Shown one piece after another: positions 15,810 to 23,822 of a DNA stretch of 64,000 nucleotides. The notes below the pieces were generated by a model. The model worked only from the letters and a program-made list of their open reading frames with translations, was not told the origin of the DNA and ran no database searches. The position numbers and the translations under genes are program-made. The stretch is taken from the NCBI GenBank assembly GCA_016191785.1, contig JACPVJ010000025.1:1-64000 (forward strand), given 5' to 3'. This DNA comes from Myxococcales bacterium. GTDB taxonomy: Bacteria > Myxococcota_A > Polyangia > Polyangiales > Polyangiaceae. How positions within the stretch are numbered: position 1 is the stretch's first letter; each line of letters starts with the position of its first letter.

Positions 15810-16961
15810 CTAGATCTTCATGTGGAGCCAGGTCTTCTCGAACAGGACCTTGCCGGCGTGCCAGCGCCAGGCGGGCGGGTGCAGCTTCACCTCGGGCTTG
15901 GGCTCGGCGTAGAAGTTCCCGGCGCCGAAGCCGGCCTTGCCGTTCCCCACCTCGATGAAGCACTCGCCGTGCCCGCCGTAGCGCTCGTCGGCGGGTCGCC
16001 CGGCGATCTCGGAGGCGATGTTCTTGGCCACGACCTCGGCTTGCCCGTGGGCGAACACGCCGGCTTTCGGCAGCGGCTTGCCCATGGCGAGGGGGATCGT
16101 GGTCACGTCGCCCAGGGCAAACACGCCGGGGAAGCGGGTGGCCAGCGTGTGGCGATCGACGCTGACCCAACCCGCATCGCCCAGGAGCGGGCTCTCGCGC
16201 ACCACCTGCGGCGCGCGGTGCGGCGGCACGTAGGCCAAGAGATCGAAGGTCGTCTCGGCGCCGTTGGCGAACCGCAGCGTCTTCGCCGCCGGATCCGCGG
16301 CCGTCACCTGGTGCTCGGGGTGATACGGGATGTTCTCGGCGGCCAAGAGCTGCTTCACCGCCGCCGACACCTCGGGCCCTGCGACCCCCATCGGGCCAGG
16401 TTCGGCCGCCCAGACCTCGACGCTCACCGCGTCACGCAGCCCGCGCGACGCGAAGTGCGCAGCGATCAAGAGGGCTGCCTCGTAGGGCGCGGCGGGGCAC
16501 TTGTAGGCCGGCGCCGCGGTCAGCACCACCACCCGTCCGCGCTCGGCCTTGCCCAGGGCAGCGTGCAGCGATTCGGCACCGGCCAGCGTGTAGAAATCGT
16601 GACCGGCCTCGGCGAGCCCGGGGATGGTCTGACCGGCGAGCTCGGCGCCAAGCGCCACCACCAGGTAGTCCCCGACGATCTCTTCCCCGTCCACGGTCAC
16701 CGCGCGGCGCTCCGGGTCGAGCTTCTGAATCTCGCCGCGGCGCACCTCGATGCCCTTGCGCGCGAGGCGCTCGAGGGGGCGCTGGATGTCCTTGGCCTGA
16801 CGCATGCCGACCATCAACCAGAGCAGCGACGGAGCGAACAGGTGGTTCTGCTCCCGGTCGATCACCACCACCCGATGCTCTTTGGACAGCTGTTTGCGAA
16901 GCTCGGTCGCGACGATCAGCCCCCCGACCCCCCCGCCGAGCACGATCACGGTCTTGTTCAA
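15810..16961 (-). CDS. FAD-dependent oxidoreductase, sulfide:quinone oxidoreductase-like
   Basis: A TTG start at 16961 overlaps the DsrE stop by 4 bp (TTGA) and is preceded by GGAAAGGA; it gives 383 residues beginning with the dinucleotide-binding motif VIVLGGGVGG. A second motif, FALGDVTTIP, binds the flavin. Cys155 (YKCPAAPYEAALL) and Cys334 (GECFIE) sit where SQR and flavocytochrome c sulfide dehydrogenase relatives keep redox cysteines. Likely it oxidises sulfide or a persulfide and reduces a quinone or other acceptor; the acceptor is not evident. The longer in-frame extension to 17426 is antisense-like and is rejected. Confidence 0.8.
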   Translation of the reverse strand: MNKTVIVLGGGVGGLIVATELRKQLSKEHRVVVIDREQNHLFAPSLLWLMVGMRQAKDIQRPLERLARKGIEVRRGEIQKLDPERRAVTVDGEEIVGDYLVVALGAELAGQTIPGLAEAGHDFYTLAGAESLHAALGKAERGRVVVLTAAPAYKCPAAPYEAALLIAAHFASRGLRDAVSVEVWAAEPGPMGVAGPEVSAAVKQLLAAENIPYHPEHQVTAADPAAKTLRFANGAETTFDLLAYVPPHRAPQVVRESPLLGDAGWVSVDRHTLATRFPGVFALGDVTTIPLAMGKPLPKAGVFAHGQAEVVAKNIASEIAGRPADERYGGHGECFIEVGNGKAGFGAGNFYAEPKPEVKLHPPAWRWHAGKVLFEKTWLHMKI

Positions 16962-17317
16962 AATACCAACGTCCTTTCCGCCCACTGTTGCCAGTCGGTC
17001 AACTCTTCCAGCGTGCTCCGCTTGGCGCCGTCGGCGAGCTCGCCCTCGGTGATGCCGCGCGCGTCCATGCACGTCCCGCACACGCCGATGGCCGCGCCGT
17101 GGCGCGCGGGCCCGCGCAGCATCACCTCGACGTTGTAGTAGCCCGGCGGCACTTTCTGCCCGGCCTTGGCGCAGGCGGCAGCGTCTCCCATCAAAAAGAC
17201 GCGCACCGACTCGCCCTCGCGCTTCGACAGCGCGCCGGCCAAGCGGAGCGCGTTGAAGCTGCGCTCGGTGCCGTACGGCGGGTCGTTCAAGATGAAGAGT
17301 GTCTTTGCCATGCTCAT
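16958..17317 (-). CDS. DsrE-family sulfur carrier protein
   Basis: A 119-residue cytoplasmic protein beginning TLFILNDPPYGTERSFNALR, the beta-alpha start of the DsrE/TusD fold. Cysteines fall at AAACAKAG and in a CGTCMDARG motif, which is the likely persulfide site. DsrE proteins pass sulfane sulfur between partners, which fits a role between the rhodanese domain and the flavoprotein. ATG 17317 overlaps the ArsR-rhodanese stop by ATGA; a second ATG at 17311 has better spacing from AAGGGAG and could be the real start. Confidence 0.8.
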   Translation of the reverse strand: MSMAKTLFILNDPPYGTERSFNALRLAGALSKREGESVRVFLMGDAAACAKAGQKVPPGYYNVEVMLRGPARHGAAIGVCGTCMDARGITEGELADGAKRSTLEELTDWQQWAERTLVF

Positions 17318-17991
17318 GCTCCCTTCTCGACGCGCCAGCCACGCGCGCGCCATTCGACCACGCCCTGCTCGAGCCGATGGGCGTCGAAGCCTTTCTTGCG
17401 AAGCAGTGCCACCGCTTCCACCGCAAGCACGCAGTACGGCCCTCGGCAATAGGCGACGACCGGGCGCTTCTTCTTCAGCTCGCCGATCCGCGCGCGCAGC
17501 TCTTCGAGCGGAATGGAGAGCGCGCCCGGCAGGTGCGCGGCGCGATACTCGTCGGGCGGCCGCACGTCGATCACCGTGACCTCACCGCTCTTCACCCGAC
17601 GCAAGAGCTCGTCCCCGGCCACCTGTTCCATGGCGCCGCGCGCCTCGAGGAACTCCCGCGTCACCCGCTCGACCTCGGCCAGGCGGGCCTCGGCCAGGCC
17701 ACGCAGGGCCCCGAAGAAGCGACACACCTCGTCGTCGGCGAGCCGGTACTCGACGTAGAGTCCCTTCTTCTCGGCGTCGACCAACCGGGCGGCGCGGAGC
17801 ACTTGCAGGTGCTGCGAAGTGTTGGCCACGGAGATGGCCGCCTGCTCCGCCAGGGACTCGACGGTGCGCGGCCCCTGACAGAGCAGGTCGAGCAGCTCCA
17901 GGCGCTTCGGCGCCGAAACGGCCTTCCCCACCCGAGAAAGCTGCTCGTAGATGGCGTCCTTGAAGTGCCGCGGGTTCGGCATGCCCTCCAC
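17314..17991 (-). CDS. ArsR-family regulator fused to a rhodanese domain
   Basis: A 225-residue fusion. Residues about 15-100 form a winged HTH with SVANTSQHLQVLRAARLV as the recognition region. Residues about 125-222 form a rhodanese with active loop CRGPYC. Cys38 (DLLCQG) and Cys90 (DEVCRF) could sense persulfide, as cysteines do in SqrR/BigR, though their spacing differs. The frame starts at a GTG (17991); the in-frame ATG at 17982 is preceded by GGAGGGC and is the alternative. It heads the DsrE, flavoprotein and cysteine desulfurase genes, and probably represses its own operon through the adjacent palindrome. Confidence 0.85.
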   Translation of the reverse strand: MEGMPNPRHFKDAIYEQLSRVGKAVSAPKRLELLDLLCQGPRTVESLAEQAAISVANTSQHLQVLRAARLVDAEKKGLYVEYRLADDEVCRFFGALRGLAEARLAEVERVTREFLEARGAMEQVAGDELLRRVKSGEVTVIDVRPPDEYRAAHLPGALSIPLEELRARIGELKKKRPVVAYCRGPYCVLAVEAVALLRKKGFDAHRLEQGVVEWRARGWRVEKGA

Positions 17992-18013
17992 TATTCAATT
18001 GTTTGCTTGAATA
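17992..18013. promoter_or_regulatory. Palindromic operator for the ArsR-rhodanese operon
   Basis: TATTCAA and TTGAATA flank an 8-bp spacer in a perfect 7-bp inverted repeat. It contains the ATTC-N8-GAAT core known for SqrR/BigR-type ArsR regulators. The site is AT-rich in a GC-rich region and lies in the 29-bp gap between the upstream unknown gene and the ArsR-rhodanese start. Repressor binding here would block initiation or read-through from the molybdate operon. Confidence 0.65.
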
Positions 18014-18020
18014 GTCAAGC

Positions 18021-19067
18021 CTAGCGATACGGCCCCGCCCGCCGCTCGAGGGCCAGGCCCGAGAGCACCGCGGCGGCGTCGCCCAGGGCGCCCAGGGCGG
18101 ATATCGCGCTCTCGCCGGTCGCGTGGACCGCGGGCAGGCGGAGCGTGAGCCCGCGGTCGTCCCCCGCGAAGGGTCCGAAGCGGCGAAGCTGGTTCAGCTG
18201 CCGGCGCGCGACGTCGCCGAGCACCGCGCGGGCGCGTCGCTCGTCGCCCACGCGCACCTCGAAGGTCGCGTCGAAGGCCGCGTCCCCGGTCTCGAAGCGA
18301 GGCGACGCGTAGAAGAGGTCCGACAGAAAGTCGGGCGCCTCGACCCGGTCGCCCAGGCTCAAGCCGAGCCCGAGGAGCTCGACGAACCGCGCTTCGAGCA
18401 CCAGCTGGTAGGTCAGCGGCGCCTGGCGACTGGCCGCGAGCCGACACTCGACCCCATGGCGCCGGCCCTCGAGCGTGAGCGGCGTCGGGCGAAACTTCAT
18501 GCCCGTGTCGCGGGCGACCCGCTCGAGGTCGCGAGCGAGGCCGACCAGGGAAGCCGCCGGCGGCACGTGGCGTGCGGCTTCGAGCGCGGCGAGCGCCACC
18601 TGGCTGGCGGCCTCGGTGAGGTGCACCAGATAACCGTCGTCGCCGAACGGCAGCCCGTCCGCGGCGGCAGGCGCGGTCAAGATGCGGACCCCGTTGTCCA
18701 AGAGCTGAACGCGGGGCAAGTCTGCGACGTCTGCGGTGTGCTCGAGCGCTGCCATCAGCGCCGCCTGCACGGCGGGGGTGGCGAGCGCCTGCACCCGGGC
18801 CGGCTCGTCGCCGTACGACACGAAGCTCTGCGCGAAGCGACCCCAGACGTCGGTCGCCCCGCTGGAGATCGACAGGCCGAGATCGAGGGGAACGTCCAGC
18901 TCGGCTTGGAACGCGAAAGACGCCGCGTTCTGCCGGCTGCCCTGATGGTAGTCGAAGCGCAGGCGATGCCGCTGGCGGACCAGCCCGAAGCTGCGGTCGA
19001 GCACGCCCGCGCCGAGCTGCTGCGCGGCACGCCCGATGGCCCAGGCGTATGGCGTCGGGAACGGCAT
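18021..19067 (-). CDS. Unknown cytoplasmic protein with two copies of one domain
   Basis: A 348-residue protein with no signal peptide or membrane segment and no family recognised. The first half (about 30-130) and second half (about 215-320) share a pattern: a GLGLSL/DLGLSI strand, then F-x-x-x-F-x-V or SFVSY, a G-D-E-x-R-A/ARV step, a helix ending in V-x-x-x-L, and an L-x-x-N/D-x-G-V/L-R-I/L strand. This suggests an internal duplication. Its start lies 12 bp past modC, so it likely shares the molybdate transcript; the sulfur operator follows 7 bp beyond its stop. A role with either system is only inferred. Confidence 0.6.
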   Translation of the reverse strand: MPFPTPYAWAIGRAAQQLGAGVLDRSFGLVRQRHRLRFDYHQGSRQNAASFAFQAELDVPLDLGLSISSGATDVWGRFAQSFVSYGDEPARVQALATPAVQAALMAALEHTADVADLPRVQLLDNGVRILTAPAAADGLPFGDDGYLVHLTEAASQVALAALEAARHVPPAASLVGLARDLERVARDTGMKFRPTPLTLEGRRHGVECRLAASRQAPLTYQLVLEARFVELLGLGLSLGDRVEAPDFLSDLFYASPRFETGDAAFDATFEVRVGDERRARAVLGDVARRQLNQLRRFGPFAGDDRGLTLRLPAVHATGESAISALGALGDAAAVLSGLALERRAGPYR

Positions 19068-19079
19068 GCGGCTCGTGCT

Positions 19080-19796
19080 CTACACCCTACCCGCGGCGGC
19101 CGCGACGAACTGCTCGACGAAGCGGGTCTTGGGCGACGCCGCGAGCTCGGCCCAGGTGCCCTGTTGCGACACCTTGCCCGACTCGAGCACCGCGAGGCGC
19201 TGACCCAGCGCGCGAGCGTCGACCGGATCGTGGGTCACCACGATGCTCGGGAGCGCCCGAGCGCAGAGGGTCTGGGCGAGGAACGCGCGCACCTCGCTGT
19301 GCGCAGGGACGTCGAGGGCGGCCAGCGGCTCGTCGAGCAAGAGCGCGCGGGGCTCGACCGACAACGCGCGGGCCAGCGCGACCCGCTGCTTCTCGCCCCC
19401 CGACAGCGCCTGCGGCAGGCGCCCCGCCAGGCTCTCGAGCCCGAAGTCGCGAAGCGCTTGCTCCACTCGCTGCGCTTCCGCTCGGGCGCTCTGCACCGCG
19501 AAGGCCAGGTTCTCGCGCACCGTGAGGTGCGGGAACAGGGCATAGTCCTGGGGAACGTACCCGATGCGACGGAGCTCGACGGGAAGGTCGACGCCGCGGT
19601 CGCTGTCGAACAGCACGGTCTCGCCGATGGTGAGCCGCCCCCGCTCGGCGGGGATCACGCCGAGCAGCATCGAGAGCAGCGTGGTCTTCCCGGCGCCGTT
19701 CGGTCCGATCAGCACCAGGGTTCCCCCGGCCGTGTCGAGCTCGACCTCGATCGCGAGCGCGCCGACGCGAGCCGCCAGGCTCCCCACCAGGCTCAT
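19080..19796 (-). CDS. modC: Molybdate-type ABC transporter ATPase
   Basis: A 238-residue ABC ATPase. Walker A is GPNGAGKTT (31-39), the Q-loop is YVPQDYALFPHLTVRENLAF, the signature is LSGGEKQR, Walker B is ALLLDEPLAALD, and the switch His is in SIVVTHDP. It is shorter than typical ModC (about 350 residues) because the C-terminal molybdate-binding MOP domain is missing, so feedback by bound molybdate is probably absent. ATG 19796 overlaps the modB stop by 4 bp. The identity as ModC rather than another family rests on the neighbouring modA and modB. Confidence 0.85.
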   Translation of the reverse strand: MSLVGSLAARVGALAIEVELDTAGGTLVLIGPNGAGKTTLLSMLLGVIPAERGRLTIGETVLFDSDRGVDLPVELRRIGYVPQDYALFPHLTVRENLAFAVQSARAEAQRVEQALRDFGLESLAGRLPQALSGGEKQRVALARALSVEPRALLLDEPLAALDVPAHSEVRAFLAQTLCARALPSIVVTHDPVDARALGQRLAVLESGKVSQQGTWAELAASPKTRFVEQFVAAAAGRV

Positions 19797-20578
19797 GCCA
19801 CCTCGAGCGAGCCGCGAAGGGTCACGCGGACTAACCAGAGCAGGCAGAAGGCCACGACCACCAGCGCGATCGAGATGGCCTGCGCTGCCCGGAGATCCGC
19901 CTCGAGGGCGGTGTAGATCGCCAGCGGTAGGGTCTGGGTGGTGCCCGGCATGTTCCCGGCGAACATCAGGGTCGCGCCGAACTCCCCCAGCGCCCGGGCC
20001 CAGGCCATGGCCGCCGCGGCGCCGAGACCCGGGGCCGCCAGCGGCAGCGCGATCCGGAAGAACACCCGCAGCGGGGACGCGCCGAACGTGCGCGAGACCA
20101 ACACCAACTTCGGATCGACGCGGCGAAAGGCGCTGGTCGCGGCCTGGACGAAGAACGGCGCCGACACGAACACCTCGGCCATGACGACCGCCGTGGTGCT
20201 GAACGTGACCGACCAACCTGCACCGGCCAAGAGCGATCCGATTGGGCCGCTTCGTCCGAACGCCAGCAGCAGGGCGACGCCGGCGACGGCCGGTGGGATC
20301 ACGATCGGCAGCTGAATGGCGCTCTCGAGCGCCTGCCAGAGTCGCCCGCGCCGGCGAGCCAAGGTCCACGCGAGGGGCGTGCCGAACGCCACCACGACCA
20401 GCAGGGAAATCGACGTGGTCGTCAGGCTAAGCCGGAGCGCCGGCCAGACCAGCGGGTGCCGGAACCCCGCGGCGACTTCCGAAACCGTGGCCGAGGTGAA
20501 CAGCGCCACGATCGGCGTCACCAGGAAGGCGACCAAGAGCCCGCCGACCAGCGCGAGCACGAGGCGCTGCCCCTTCAT
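19793..20578 (-). CDS. modB: Molybdate-type ABC transporter permease
   Basis: A 261-residue inner membrane protein with about five to six membrane segments. It has the IQLPIVIPPAVAGVALLLAF segment and an EAA-type coupling loop: WARALGEFGATLMFAGN with the preceding RVFFRIALPLAAPGL. These are characteristic of ModB/CysT permeases. It forms the channel of the ModABC complex. Its start overlaps the modA stop by ATGA, and its stop overlaps modC. Confidence 0.88.
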   Translation of the reverse strand: MKGQRLVLALVGGLLVAFLVTPIVALFTSATVSEVAAGFRHPLVWPALRLSLTTTSISLLVVVAFGTPLAWTLARRRGRLWQALESAIQLPIVIPPAVAGVALLLAFGRSGPIGSLLAGAGWSVTFSTTAVVMAEVFVSAPFFVQAATSAFRRVDPKLVLVSRTFGASPLRVFFRIALPLAAPGLGAAAAMAWARALGEFGATLMFAGNMPGTTQTLPLAIYTALEADLRAAQAISIALVVVAFCLLWLVRVTLRGSLEVA

Positions 20579-21348
20579 CGTGCCCTCACAGAAAAACCGG
20601 CATTCGTCAGGGCCCGCCGCCCCACTTCCGAGACCACGAGCTCGGTGAAGTCGCGCGCCAAGCTCGGGCGGCTCGTCCCGCTGACGATGGCCTGCGGATA
20701 CTCGGCAACCACGTTGATCTCGGCCGGGATGCCGACCACGCCCACGTCCGAAAGGCCAGCGACGTCCGAGCGGTAGACGATCCCCGCCTGAGCCTCACCC
20801 AGGCGCACCTTGGCCAGCACCTGTCGCACGTTGAGCTCCCGCGACACGACCTTGGCCTCGACTCGGGCCCGGAAGTCGCGCCCGAGGGTCGGCGCCGCGC
20901 GATCGAAGATCTGGAGCGCGTAGCGGCCGATCGGCACCTCCGGCGTACCGATCACGATCCGCTCGGCGCGCGGCAGGTCGGCCAGACTCTGGATCGTCCC
21001 AGTGGCGTCCTTGCTGACGACGATCACCGGTTCGTTCCGGGCGAAGACCACCGGGCTCGACACCCTGCGGGCGCGCTCGAGCTCTTGCATGTGCAGCGAG
21101 TCCGCCGAGGCGAACACGTCCGCGACCGCGCCGTGCTCGAGCTGCGTGCGCAGCTCACCCGTGCCCGCAAAATTGAAGCGGAGCTCGACGCCGGGATGGG
21201 TGCGCTCGAAGTCCTTCCCGAGCGCGGTGAAGGCCTCGCGCAGCGACGCTGCGGCGAAGATCACCAGCTCGCGATCGGGCTCGGCGCGGCTGCACCCGAG
21301 CGCGATCAAGAGCAAGACCGCGGCCCACCAACGACCGAACGCACTCAT
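20575..21348 (-). CDS. modA: Molybdate ABC transporter substrate-binding lipoprotein
   Basis: A 257-residue lipoprotein; the signal peptide ends in LIALGC (Cys19). ELVIFAAASLREAFTALG, RFNFAGTGEL and DVFASAD are the ModA anion-binding signatures, followed by GTPEVPIGRYALQIF and GEAQAGIVYRSDV. It should capture molybdate or tungstate outside the inner membrane and deliver it to ModB. The anchoring Cys replaces the free periplasmic form of enteric bacteria. It is second in the operon, overlapped on both sides by 4 bp. Confidence 0.9.
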   Translation of the reverse strand: MSAFGRWWAAVLLLIALGCSRAEPDRELVIFAAASLREAFTALGKDFERTHPGVELRFNFAGTGELRTQLEHGAVADVFASADSLHMQELERARRVSSPVVFARNEPVIVVSKDATGTIQSLADLPRAERIVIGTPEVPIGRYALQIFDRAAPTLGRDFRARVEAKVVSRELNVRQVLAKVRLGEAQAGIVYRSDVAGLSDVGVVGIPAEINVVAEYPQAIVSGTSRPSLARDFTELVVSEVGRRALTNAGFSVRAR

Positions 21349-22442
21349 GCCGCCCGCACCTCGGCCACTCGCTCGCCGGCGGGGCGAGCGTCGTAGCCCA
21401 GGACCGACAGCTCGCGGCGGAACTCGCCGGACGCGAGCACGTCGAACAGGCGCAGGACCCGCGGATCGGACAGCCCCGAGCGCGGCACGGCCAGGTCGTA
21501 GCGCTCTTCGGCGAGGGGAACGAAGCCGAGGCCGAAGGCCATGGCCGCATCTCGCGTAGCCACCCCCGCGTCGACGGCGCCCATCGCCACGGCACGGGCG
21601 ACGTCGAGATGCCCAGAGACCTCGAGCGTCGGGTGACGCGCTCGAGCGACCGGAAGCCCCTGCTCGCACACCGTTCGCTCGAGCAAGCGCTGGGCGCCAG
21701 AGCCCGCCTCGCGTCGGGCGAGGCGCAGGCCCGACCGGGCGAGATCGGCCGCACGCTTCACCGACCCCCGCCCGCTGCTGCGCACCACGAGCCCGGCCTC
21801 CCAGCGCCCCAGGGTGATCAGCACGATGGGCTCGGCGTGACCCAGGCGCCGGACGTCCGCCACGTTGGGCTCGCCGGTGTGCGGATCCGTCAGGTGCACG
21901 CCGGCCAGGTGGGTGTGCTGGCGCACCAGCGCTTCGAGCGCCGAGGTGCTCGAGCGCGGCAACCACAAGAAGCGGCCAGCGCCCGGCCGCGAGTTCAGGC
22001 GATCGGCAAGCAGCCCGAGCCCGCTGGCGCAACCCATGAGCACGACGTTGTCCCGGAGCTCGCTCAGGGGGCGCAGCGGCTCGACCTCGACTCGCCCGCG
22101 CTCGCCGCCGACCACGATCGCGTCGGCGGCGGTTCCAAGCCCGTCCTTGCCGAGTGGATGCGACACCCAACGCCCCGCGATGGAGGCGACGGCGGCACGC
22201 CCCGAGGAGGGACGCCCGTCACTTTCGGTGTCGAGCGCCGAGCCCGGCGTCGGCTCGCCGAACAGCTCTTCCACCGGACAGTCGAGGGCCCGAGCGAGCC
22301 GCAGCGCCACGTCGACTGCCGGCGTGGCGCGGCCAGCCTCGATCGCGCTCACGCTCTGCCGAGAAAGCCCGGCGCGCGCGGCCAAGGCCACTTGCGACAG
22401 CCCGCGGGCTTCTCGATGCGGGCGCACCCGGTTGGCAGACAT
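21345..22442 (-). CDS. XRE-family HTH regulator with periplasmic-binding-protein-like ligand domain
   Basis: A 365-residue one-component regulator. An XRE helix-turn-helix occupies about residues 5-60 (REARGLSQVALAARAGLSRQ then AIEAGRATP). A long C-terminal domain (about 95-345) has the ModA/PBP type II look: VVLMGCASGLGLLADRL, HLTDPHTGEPN, and MGAVDAGVATRDAAMAFGLG. Proteins of this build precede molybdate transport genes in other bacteria and probably bind molybdate or a related anion directly. It replaces the usual ModE here. Its stop overlaps the modA start by ATGA. Confidence 0.85.
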   Translation of the reverse strand: MSANRVRPHREARGLSQVALAARAGLSRQSVSAIEAGRATPAVDVALRLARALDCPVEELFGEPTPGSALDTESDGRPSSGRAAVASIAGRWVSHPLGKDGLGTAADAIVVGGERGRVEVEPLRPLSELRDNVVLMGCASGLGLLADRLNSRPGAGRFLWLPRSSTSALEALVRQHTHLAGVHLTDPHTGEPNVADVRRLGHAEPIVLITLGRWEAGLVVRSSGRGSVKRAADLARSGLRLARREAGSGAQRLLERTVCEQGLPVARARHPTLEVSGHLDVARAVAMGAVDAGVATRDAAMAFGLGFVPLAEERYDLAVPRSGLSDPRVLRLFDVLASGEFRRELSVLGYDARPAGERVAEVRAA

Positions 22443-22458
22443 GTAAACTGTCCTTTAC
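22443..22458. promoter_or_regulatory. Palindrome immediately upstream of the XRE-PBP start
   Basis: GTAAA-CTGTCC-TTTAC is a perfect 5-bp inverted repeat abutting the regulator's ATG and covering its ribosome binding site (AAAGGACAG on the minus strand). The position suits autorepression of the mod operon. Short palindromes occur by chance, so this is a candidate only. The remaining 22459-22601 bases hold the divergent promoter region, with no gene seen. Confidence 0.4.
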
Positions 22459-22601
22459 CTCGTGTCACGGTTGCCTGCCAGCCCAACAGGAAGTCACAGG
22501 CCAAAGTGCGTGGGCTACGCGCCGGGGCGCGAAAGCCGAGCCGCGCTCGCTCCCCGAAACCTCGGAAGATCGCCTGGTCTCGGCCTTGCAGCAGGCCGCG
22601 C

Positions 22602-23816
22602 ATGCTCTCGCCCCGTGCTCTCTTCGCCCTCGCCCTGGGTCTGACCGCGTGCTCGCCGCCCAGAACGGCCGACCATGCTGCCGCAGCCCGTCCCGCCGAG
22701 CGCGCCCTCGGCGGAGGCGACTTCGCGGACGCGAATCGGCAAGCCGAGCGGGCGCTCGCACGCGACGACCAGAACCCCCGCGCGGCGCTGGTCCGTGCCC
22801 TCACCCGCTACGAGCGCTCGATGAAGCAGCTCTCACGCGACCTGCGCACCGTGGCCATCGGCGGCGCGATGACCGGCGGGTTCAACCAACGCTACCTCGA
22901 TCTGGCCCTAGACCAGGCGAGCAAGGACCTGGCGGCGGTGGAGGGCGACCTCGCCCGGGCCAGCCGCGATCCCGACGTGTCGCTCGAGCTGTGCCTGGCC
23001 TGCTGGAAGAAGGACTGGAACGGCAATGGCCGTGTGGACTCGCGCGACGAGCTCTTGTTCCAGATCGAGCAAGACGCCGCCGGCAACCCCATCCCCGAGG
23101 GCGACCCGCGCAGCAAACCCACGTTTCGTTTCGACCACGGAGACGTCTACTGGGCGCGGGCGTTCGTCGCTTTCCAGCGGGCTGCCATCGACGTGCTGTC
23201 AGCGTACGACTTCAGCGAGGTCGAGCGGCTGCTCGCCGAGCGCAGCGAGCGACCGCGCCAGATCCGCCTGCGGCTGGTCCACCCCGAACGCATGAAGAGC
23301 GCGCGGGCCCACGTCCTCGACGGGCTCGCCCACTCCGACGCCAGTCGCCGCGCGTACCTGGCCGAGACCGACGACGACCGCGAATGGATGCCCAATCCGC
23401 GACAGAAAGACCACCCCCTGCCGCTGCCGGTCGACGCCAAGCTGTACGAGACCTGGCACGGCGTGGTGGGTGACCTCGAGCGACTCGTGCGTGGCGACGA
23501 GGGCCTGAGCGTGCGTGAGCTCGCCCAGCTCGGAGACCACCGTTGGAACGATCCGCCGCAGGGCTTCGTCGACCTGAGCAGCATGTTCACCCGGCCGCGC
23601 GACATCGTGATCGATCTCGAGGCCGTCGAGCGCTTCGACCGCGCCGAGAACCGGCAAACCGCCGAGCTTCTGCTGAAGAGCTTGCTCGGCGCGCACTACG
23701 TGAAGCAGATGAAACCGTCGCCCCTGCCGCGCCGTCTGGAGCGCATGAAGGGCGAGGTCGAGCGCGGCGACGAGTCCCTCGAACGGAAGCTGCGGTACCT
23801 GCTCTGGATCAACTGA
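22602..23816 (+). CDS. Lipoprotein with EF-hand-like calcium loop and TPR-like N-terminus
   Basis: A 404-residue lipoprotein with lipobox LTAC (Cys17). The first part (GGDFADANRQAERALARDDQ) resembles a TPR helix pair. DWNGNGRVDSRDELLF is a D-x-N-x-N-x-x-D loop like an EF-hand or dockerin calcium site. The rest is helical and charged, with no known domain recognised. Start ATG 22602 is chosen for its signal peptide; a longer in-frame extension upstream runs antisense through the regulator gene. Function unknown. Confidence 0.7.
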   Translation: MLSPRALFALALGLTACSPPRTADHAAAARPAERALGGGDFADANRQAERALARDDQNPRAALVRALTRYERSMKQLSRDLRTVAIGGAMTGGFNQRYLDLALDQASKDLAAVEGDLARASRDPDVSLELCLACWKKDWNGNGRVDSRDELLFQIEQDAAGNPIPEGDPRSKPTFRFDHGDVYWARAFVAFQRAAIDVLSAYDFSEVERLLAERSERPRQIRLRLVHPERMKSARAHVLDGLAHSDASRRAYLAETDDDREWMPNPRQKDHPLPLPVDAKLYETWHGVVGDLERLVRGDEGLSVRELAQLGDHRWNDPPQGFVDLSSMFTRPRDIVIDLEAVERFDRAENRQTAELLLKSLLGAHYVKQMKPSPLPRRLERMKGEVERGDESLERKLRYLLWIN

Positions 23817-23822
23817 CCCGGC

